Below, piece after piece: positions 58,236 through 64,000 of a stretch of DNA of 64,000 bases (within the stretch, counting starts at the first letter, position 1; each line of letters begins with the position of its first letter). Location: contig NZ_WTLI01000010.1 of NCBI RefSeq assembly GCF_011421635.1, positions 1 to 64,000 on the forward strand, read 5' to 3'. A program made the position numbers and the translations under genes. The stretch comes from Paenibacillus turpanensis (lineage in GTDB: Bacteria > Bacillota > Bacilli > Paenibacillales > YIM-B00363). The notes under the pieces are model-generated. The model did not search any database, was not told the origin of the DNA, and was given only the letters and a program-made list of their open reading frames with translations.

Positions 58236-58711
58236 TATCGCGTCACCTCCATTATCGCTTTTTCAAACGAACTCTTGATTTGCTTCGCCAGCTCATCCGC
58301 GTCACTGATATCCATCGCGTGTATATACAGCGTCCGCTGATCCGGAGAAACCTCCAGCGTCAGCGTTCCCGGCGTCAGCGTGATCAGGCAGGCCAGCATC
58401 GTAATCTCCCCATCCGACTTCAGGTCCGTCGGCACTGCCACGATTCCGGGACGTACCACCAGCCTTGGCCGCAAAATTTCACGGATGACGGTAATGTTGG
58501 ACAACACAAGCTCCTTCATAAACAACAGCAGCAGCTTGACCACGGCAAAGCCCTTTTGCAAGTAAAAAGGCCCGGGGAAAAAACGGCGGAGCGCAAAGAT
58601 GAAAACGAGACCAATCAAATATCCAATAAGCAGACTGACAGCATCTCTGCTTTCATTGATCAGCATCCAAGTGACAGCAATGATCAAATTCAAAATAAAT
58701 TGGAAGGTCAT
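58235..58711 (-). CDS. mrpE: Na+/H+ antiporter subunit MrpE
   Basis: 158 residues. N-terminal membrane segments and a soluble tail with LACLITLTPGTLTLEVS and the IHAMDISD motif. Begins at ATG 58711, five bases after mrpD ends. Confidence 0.96.
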   Translation of the reverse strand: MTFQFILNLIIAVTWMLINESRDAVSLLIGYLIGLVFIFALRRFFPGPFYLQKGFAVVKLLLLFMKELVLSNITVIREILRPRLVVRPGIVAVPTDLKSDGEITMLACLITLTPGTLTLEVSPDQRTLYIHAMDISDADELAKQIKSSFEKAIMEVTR

Positions 58712-58716
58712 ATGAT

Positions 58717-60195
58717 CTACCCCTTTAATACCGCTTCAACGTAAAACTGCGGCTGAAGCAGCACCTCTCCGGCACGAGCGGCAAAGCCGTACATCCATTC
58801 CGCGCCTAACCCGATCGCAATAACAAGAACCAGCAGCAATGCCGCCGGTGTAAGCAGTCCGGCAATTCGAGCATCCTTCGCGCTGCTAAGCGCTGCTCTC
58901 GGCTTCCCCCAGAAAGCACCCATAAACAGCTTGATCATGGAGTAAAGGACAAACAAGCTGGAGAGGAGCGCAATCCCCGTCATCAGGTAATGCCCGCTGC
59001 GCAGCCCGCCTTCCACGATAAGCAGCTTTCCGATAAAACCGCTCAGCGGAGGTACGCCGACGATCGCCATTGCTGCCACGAGGAACATCCAGCCTAAAGC
59101 GGGATAGCGCTGGATATAACCTCCCATTTCCTTCAGCTTGCCGGTTCCGGCTGCAGCAATTAGTGCGCCTCCGAGCAAGAAGAGCAGCGTCTTGGCAATC
59201 ATATCATGCACTAAATAAAAGACGACGCCTTCCAGCGCGGCTTGATTCGCCGCCGCTAAGCCAAAGCTGATAAAACCGATCGAAATCACGATGTTATAGA
59301 TCAGCACGCGATTGACATCGCGGTAAGCCACAGCCCCGATGCCGCCAAGCACCATCGTTCCAACCGCCATCCAGCCGATTAAGGTATAAACGATGCCGCC
59401 CGTATCGTGGAAAATCAACGTGAAGGTACGGATAATCGCATACATCCCTACCTTCGTCAGCAGCCCGCCGAACAGCGCTAAAATTGCAGCAGGCGGTGCC
59501 AGATAAGAGCCCGGCAGCCAGTAGAATAAGAACAAGCCGGCTTTCAGCGAGAACACAATCAAGAACAGCACCGCGATTACATCAAGGACTCCCGATTGCC
59601 CCGCTTCCGCTACCCGAACGGACAAATGGGCCATGTTCAAGGTGCCCACAACCGCGTACAGGTACGCCATCGACGCCACAAACAAAATGGACGAAACAAT
59701 GTTGATCAAAATGTATTTGAGCGATTCGCGAAGCTGCAGCTTCTTGCCCCCAAGCGTAATTAACGCATAGGATGCAATCAGCATCACCTCAAAGCACACA
59801 AACAGGTTAAAAATATCTCCGGTCAAAAAGGAACCGATGACACCGACGAGCAGAAACTGCACAAAGGTGTAAAAATAGTGCTTCTCTCGTTCCTCGCCTA
59901 TGCTGCGAAACGCATAAAACAGGCAGGCCGCACCGATCACTGCGGTCGTCAGCACCAGCAGCGCAGCAAGCATATCGGCGACGAAAATAATACCGTAAGG
60001 CGGTGCCCAGCCGCCCATGTGCAGCGTCTGGATCCCCTTCTGCTGCACTTCATAGACGAGGTATGCGGAGACCGCAATATTCAGCAGCGCGCTTGCCCCG
60101 GAGATCCAGCGCGACGCACGTTTTCCATTTGAGAAAATTAAAATAATCGCGGTTACTAAGGGGATCAGTAAAGGTATTACAACTGTGTTATTCAT
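58717..60195 (-). CDS. mrpD: Na+/H+ antiporter subunit MrpD
   Basis: 492 residues, about 14 membrane segments. Proton-pumping subunit related to NuoN/NuoM of complex I, with conserved Lys and Glu in FEVMLIASYALITLGG and LLTKVGMYAIIRTF. It overlaps mrpC by 8 bases. Confidence 0.97.
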   Translation of the reverse strand: MNNTVVIPLLIPLVTAIILIFSNGKRASRWISGASALLNIAVSAYLVYEVQQKGIQTLHMGGWAPPYGIIFVADMLAALLVLTTAVIGAACLFYAFRSIGEEREKHYFYTFVQFLLVGVIGSFLTGDIFNLFVCFEVMLIASYALITLGGKKLQLRESLKYILINIVSSILFVASMAYLYAVVGTLNMAHLSVRVAEAGQSGVLDVIAVLFLIVFSLKAGLFLFYWLPGSYLAPPAAILALFGGLLTKVGMYAIIRTFTLIFHDTGGIVYTLIGWMAVGTMVLGGIGAVAYRDVNRVLIYNIVISIGFISFGLAAANQAALEGVVFYLVHDMIAKTLLFLLGGALIAAAGTGKLKEMGGYIQRYPALGWMFLVAAMAIVGVPPLSGFIGKLLIVEGGLRSGHYLMTGIALLSSLFVLYSMIKLFMGAFWGKPRAALSSAKDARIAGLLTPAALLLVLVIAIGLGAEWMYGFAARAGEVLLQPQFYVEAVLKG

Positions 60196-60526
60196 CGTCC
60201 CGTCCCTTCAGTTCCTCCATATCGTCAGTCCCCAGCTCCTGATAAGCGCGATACGCCAGCACGAAAAATAACGACGTTACACCAAAGCTGATAACGATGG
60301 AGGTTAGTATGAGCGCCTGCGGCAGCGGATCGGTATAGGTACCGGAGTGGCCGTCCAGCAAAGGTGCCGCACCGCTTTTCAGGCGTGACATGGTGAGCAG
60401 CAGCAAATGTACGCCGTGACTGAGCAGAGAAGTGCCCAATACAATGCGCAGCAGACTGCGCGTTAAAATTAAATACGTGCCGATCGTAAACAGAACACCG
60501 ACGGTGATGGACATCCACACTTCCAT
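60188..60526 (-). CDS. mrpC: Na+/H+ antiporter subunit MrpC
   Basis: 112 residues, three membrane segments, NuoK-like. DPLPQALILTSIVISFGVT is the family core. It follows mrpB by two bases. Confidence 0.97.
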   Translation of the reverse strand: MEVWMSITVGVLFTIGTYLILTRSLLRIVLGTSLLSHGVHLLLLTMSRLKSGAAPLLDGHSGTYTDPLPQALILTSIVISFGVTSLFFVLAYRAYQELGTDDMEELKGRDDE

Positions 60527-60528
60527 AG

Positions 60529-60951
60529 CTATTTGTCCTCCCCGATCGATAAGATGATAGTCATCGTAACGCCTACGACGGCTAAATATACGCCCAGATC
60601 GAACAGCACCGCCGTAGCCAATTCCGTTTTTCCGAGCAGCGGAAGAACTTTGTAAGCAAAGGTATGGCTTAGAAACGGAGCATCAAAGACGAACGAACCG
60701 ATGCCCGTAAGTACGGCAATAAGCAGTCCGATAGCTGTAATTTTGTGAAAGTTAAAAGGCAGCACTTCACGAACCGTCTTTAAATCGAAGGCTAAAGCCA
60801 GAAGCACGAGCGCCGCAGCTGTCATCAGCCCTCCAATGAAGCCGCCGCCCGGATGGTTATGCCCTGCGAAAAACAGAAAGACGGAGACGGTCAAAATAAT
60901 AAACACAACTACCTTCGTTGCCGCCTGCAGGATCACATCATTCGTTTTCAT
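60529..60951 (-). CDS. mrpB: Na+/H+ antiporter subunit MrpB
   Basis: 140 residues, four membrane segments. FFAGHNHPGGGFIGGLM is the MnhB signature. It overlaps the mrpA stop as ATGA. Confidence 0.97.
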   Translation of the reverse strand: MKTNDVILQAATKVVVFIILTVSVFLFFAGHNHPGGGFIGGLMTAAALVLLALAFDLKTVREVLPFNFHKITAIGLLIAVLTGIGSFVFDAPFLSHTFAYKVLPLLGKTELATAVLFDLGVYLAVVGVTMTIILSIGEDK

Positions 60952-63380
60952 CGCTCTCCCCCCTTGCGGTCCTGCGATAATAGCTGCTGCTTTCCGTTGT
61001 GCCGCAGCCGAATCAATGCGTAAATCCCCAAGGATGCGATACCGAGCACCATAATCTCAAGCAGCGTATCAAACCCGCGGAAGTCGACCAAAATGACGTT
61101 CACGATATTTTTGCCGCCCGCCAAATTGTAGCTTTCCTTTACGTAATAATCGGAAATCGATTCAAACAGTCTTGAATCGTTAGCTGTCAGAGCCACCAGA
61201 GTCATCATTGCGCCTACACCTACCGAAATCAGTACATTGGTTAGGCGGAAGGTGGCCGGTGACCGTTCCTTTCTCAGCTTCGGCAGATGGTAGAAGCATA
61301 GCAGGAACAAGGCGACGGACACCGTTTCAACGATCATCTGCGTCAACGCTAAATCCGGGGCGCGCAGGATGACGAAAAATAATGTAACCATATACCCGAC
61401 AGCACCGACGACGATAATCATCGTTATTCTGGAACGGACAAACGGAATCGCCAGAGCGGAAATAATCAATACCGTGATTAGAAGCGCTTCATAGATTGTA
61501 ATTTCCGCATACTGCGCGCTGGAAAAATCCCAATCTCCCGTTTGAAGCAATGCGTAACCGACTACCAGAATCGCAAACGTGAAGATATAAACTAAATAGT
61601 CTCGAATCGAACCTGTCATATAAACGCGGGTCAGCTTTAGCGAGAGCCGGTCTACATAGAACAAGCCGCGATCATAGATCCGATTAAGCGTAAGCTTCTG
61701 CGGCAGCTTTCCGTAAATCCCCTGCCAGCGCTTCAGCTGCATGTACAGCAGTGTTCCAAGCGCGACAACTCCAATTGTCATAAACAATTCGGTCGTCCAG
61801 CCATGCCAGAAGTAAATGTGGACGTAGAATTCGTCAGCAAGCAGACCCGGCAGCACCGAAGCTAACGCCGGCTCGATCAACCAATAGGATAAGATATCCG
61901 GGAAGAGCCCGAAAACGACGACCAAGGACGCGAGCACCGCAGGCGACAGAAGCAAACCAAGCGGCGCTTCATGCGGCTTGCGATCCAGCTCCTCCGGCTT
62001 CAGCTTGCCGGTAAAGGTGCGGAACACGAATATCATACAATATACAAAAGTGAAAATGCTGGCAATCCAGGCTAACATCGGGAAAAGCATTCCCCACGTC
62101 TCCATGCTGAAAATGTCCATCTTCGACGCATTAAGAACCCCAGTGAAAAACATTTCCTTGCTGAGAAAGCCGTTAAAAGGAGGCAATCCCGCCATCGAAA
62201 AGGCCCCGATCATCGCAAGCGTGAAGGTGATCGGCATCAGCGAGGCGAGTCCGCCCAGCTTGCGGATATCCCTCGTGCCTGTCTCATGGTCGACAATCCC
62301 GGTCACCATGAACAATGCGCCTTTAAAGGTAGCGTGGTTGATGAGATGGAAAATCGCTGCCGTTGTAGCCAGCACATACAGCTTTGAGTCCTCTCCAGGC
62401 CCGTAATAGACCGCCGCGGAGCCAAGTCCGAACAAGCACATGATGAGTCCAAGCTGGCTGACCGTTGAAAACGCAAGAATCGCTTTCAAATCGGTTTGCT
62501 TGACCGCCGAGAAGGAGCCCCAGAACAAGGTTGCCAGCCCGAAGGCCGAGACAAGCCAAAACCATTCGGCCGCTCCGGCAAACACCGGGCTTAACCGGGC
62601 GACTAAATAAATCCCCGCTTTCACCATCGTCGCCGAGTGCAAATAAGCGCTGACCGGCGTTGGCGCTTCCATCGCGTCGGGCAGCCAAATGTGAAACGGG
62701 AACTGCGCCGATTTTGTGAAGGCTCCAAGCAAAATGAGCAGCATCGCCGGCACAAACAGAGCACTGCTCTGCACCTGGTCGGCATTCGCGATGATTTCGC
62801 GGATGCTGAACGTTCCCGTCATGATGTGCAGCAGCACGATGCCGGCCAGCATCGCAAAACCGCCGAACACGGTGATCAGCATCGACTTTTGCGCGCCGTA
62901 CCGTGATTTCTCCCTTTGATACCAGAAAGCAATTAGCAAAAAGGAAGATAAGCTCGTTAGCTCCCAGAAGCCGTATAGGACTACTAGGTTATCCGATAAG
63001 ACAACCCCGTGCATGGCCCCCATGAACAACAGCAAATACACGTAAAAATTTTGTATCGCTTCTTTTGTTTTTGACAAGTAAAAGATCGAATACAGAACGA
63101 CAAGGCTCCCAATCCCGGAAATGAGAAGCGCGAACAACAGCCCGAGCCCGTCTAGGTATACCGTAAAGTTAATGTCCAGAGAAGGAATCCAAGGAGCGCT
63201 TTCTGTTACAGGACCTTCTCCACGCACGGCAGGTAAATAAGATATCAGGTACGAGAATAAAAGCACCGGCACCGGAAGCACAAACCATCCTGTATGAATC
63301 GGTTTAGCAGCCTTGTGAAACAAGGGTACAGCAATGGCATAAAATAACGGCAATAAAATTGCGGCATGAAGCAAAGACAC
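60948..63380 (-). CDS. mrpA: Na+/H+ antiporter subunit MrpA
   Basis: 810 residues with many membrane segments. The NuoL-like N-terminal part shows FPFHIWLPDAMEAPTPVSAYLHSATMVKAG in part and the VLYGFWELTSLSSFLLI region; the C-terminal part holds the MnhB-like and DUF4040-like extension (VIVVGAVGYMVTLFFVIL, APDLALTQMIVETVS). First gene of the operon, starting at GTG 63380 behind GGGGG. The complex exchanges cytoplasmic Na+ for H+ and supports alkaline and salt tolerance. Confidence 0.97.
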   Translation of the reverse strand: MSLLHAAILLPLFYAIAVPLFHKAAKPIHTGWFVLPVPVLLFSYLISYLPAVRGEGPVTESAPWIPSLDINFTVYLDGLGLLFALLISGIGSLVVLYSIFYLSKTKEAIQNFYVYLLLFMGAMHGVVLSDNLVVLYGFWELTSLSSFLLIAFWYQREKSRYGAQKSMLITVFGGFAMLAGIVLLHIMTGTFSIREIIANADQVQSSALFVPAMLLILLGAFTKSAQFPFHIWLPDAMEAPTPVSAYLHSATMVKAGIYLVARLSPVFAGAAEWFWLVSAFGLATLFWGSFSAVKQTDLKAILAFSTVSQLGLIMCLFGLGSAAVYYGPGEDSKLYVLATTAAIFHLINHATFKGALFMVTGIVDHETGTRDIRKLGGLASLMPITFTLAMIGAFSMAGLPPFNGFLSKEMFFTGVLNASKMDIFSMETWGMLFPMLAWIASIFTFVYCMIFVFRTFTGKLKPEELDRKPHEAPLGLLLSPAVLASLVVVFGLFPDILSYWLIEPALASVLPGLLADEFYVHIYFWHGWTTELFMTIGVVALGTLLYMQLKRWQGIYGKLPQKLTLNRIYDRGLFYVDRLSLKLTRVYMTGSIRDYLVYIFTFAILVVGYALLQTGDWDFSSAQYAEITIYEALLITVLIISALAIPFVRSRITMIIVVGAVGYMVTLFFVILRAPDLALTQMIVETVSVALFLLCFYHLPKLRKERSPATFRLTNVLISVGVGAMMTLVALTANDSRLFESISDYYVKESYNLAGGKNIVNVILVDFRGFDTLLEIMVLGIASLGIYALIRLRHNGKQQLLSQDRKGGER

Positions 63381-63578
63381 CGTTCAACCCCCAGTCTTGA
63401 TGAAATGTTTTCCTTTCCTTAACCTCTGCCCAGAAGGTCAAAATCATCCATCTGCAGGTAAAAAAAGTTTTCTGTTTTTTGTATAAACCTGCTGAGAGAA
63501 GCAAACCTTATGAATAATGATTGTTCGGGACCGGACAAGCCATCCTTTTTATCTTACCACGTTTTGAGGTGTTCTTTC

Positions 63579-63809
63579 ATGCTGTTAACCAAATGGCTCC
63601 CCTGCGCAGCTGTTTTTGTATTGCTGCTGTTTTGGGGCTGGCAAGCCCAACAAACAGTCGAAAAATCCATCCATTCACCGCGATCCGGAGCCCTTTCCCA
63701 AGTTGCTCCGCGTATTCAAACTCTTGAAATGAACCGTGATTACACTTTTGAGGATGAAAGCACAAGCTTTGCCCCAAGAGAATACGTGAAAGTGATTCGA
63801 TACAAATAG
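63579..63809 (+). CDS. Small membrane-anchored protein
   Basis: 76 residues. Starts MLLTKWLPCAAVFVLLLFWG: a hydrophobic segment followed by a polar tail. Unknown function. ATG 63579 is preceded by GAGGTG; a longer frame to 63510 is less likely. It is divergent from mrpA. Confidence 0.5.
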   Translation: MLLTKWLPCAAVFVLLLFWGWQAQQTVEKSIHSPRSGALSQVAPRIQTLEMNRDYTFEDESTSFAPREYVKVIRYK

Positions 63810-63903
63810 GAATACAGGCGCCCCGAAAAAAACACCTTATTTTCCGTACGTACAAAATCGCCGGAGGTAACACTTTTTACTTAAAAAATTTGTGAACTAA
63901 ACG

Positions 63904-63950
63904 TAAAAAAAAGCCCGCATAAGCAGTTTCCCGCTCATACAAGCTTTTCA
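63904..63950 (-). terminator. Candidate terminator for a gene beyond the right edge
   Basis: On the minus strand a 13-bp stem with several G-U pairs is followed by eight T. The gene it would serve lies mostly or entirely past base 64000. Confidence 0.55.
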
Positions 63951-64000
63951 CCCTTCGGCTCGGCAAAATTATCGATTGTCAACCTTCTCTGGGTACAAAT

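Overview
The window looks like chromosomal DNA from a spore-forming Bacillales bacterium, most likely Paenibacillus or a close relative. Reasons: a three-gene GerA-type germination operon, the Gram-positive suf operon order (sufC-D-S-U-B), a seven-gene Mrp antiporter operon, Bacillales ribosome-binding sites (GGAGG type, with many GTG and TTG starts), roughly balanced base composition, and a large modular peptide synthetase. I saw no rRNA, tRNA, CRISPR array or intact transposase.

Layout. 1-8975 (minus) is the 5' part of a non-ribosomal peptide synthetase (NRPS) that runs off the left edge; its first complete module reads as D-Phe. Next come a 694-bp stretch without a recognisable gene but rich in hairpins, then an EctB-type diaminobutyrate aminotransferase (9670-10953), probably supplying 2,4-diaminobutyrate to the peptide. 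About 1 kb of gene-free DNA with two minus-strand terminators separates this from housekeeping genes: an HD-GYP protein, uppP, a YunD-like metallophosphatase, a small sulfite-oxidase-fold protein, moaA, then divergent moaE and a MoeB/ThiF-like gene, and a second HD-GYP protein whose motif residues are altered.

19.8-27.9 kb holds an NlpC/P60 lipoprotein, the suf operon with an unusual repeat-rich operator over its start site, a DUF1802 gene, and dps with a textbook PerR box lying exactly in its promoter spacer. 28-33.4 kb: mtnK-mtnA (methionine salvage), a GH13 alpha-glucosidase and a Gfo/Idh/MocA oxidoreductase. 33.6-42 kb: a 1114-residue secreted nucleotidase with a LysM domain, a YunC-like gene, a Gly/Tyr-rich small protein, a DUF423 gene and the ger operon. 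42.2-45 kb: a thuA, oxidoreductase and AraC-regulator cluster, then a membrane protein fused to PAS. 46-50 kb: uxaC with two inverted LacI-like operators 67 bp apart, a single-domain chromate transporter, DinB and a nitronate monooxygenase. 50-55 kb: an orphan hisC, a Vps62-like gene overlapping a TIM-barrel isomerase gene, and recQ. 55.3-63.8 kb: a chemoreceptor, the mrpABCDEFG operon (minus) and a small membrane protein.

Most of the window is ordinary core genome. The most unusual parts are the NRPS start with its truncated condensation lobe and the structured spacer before it, the suf operator, the paired uxaC operators, and the second HD-GYP protein with substitutions in its signature motifs.
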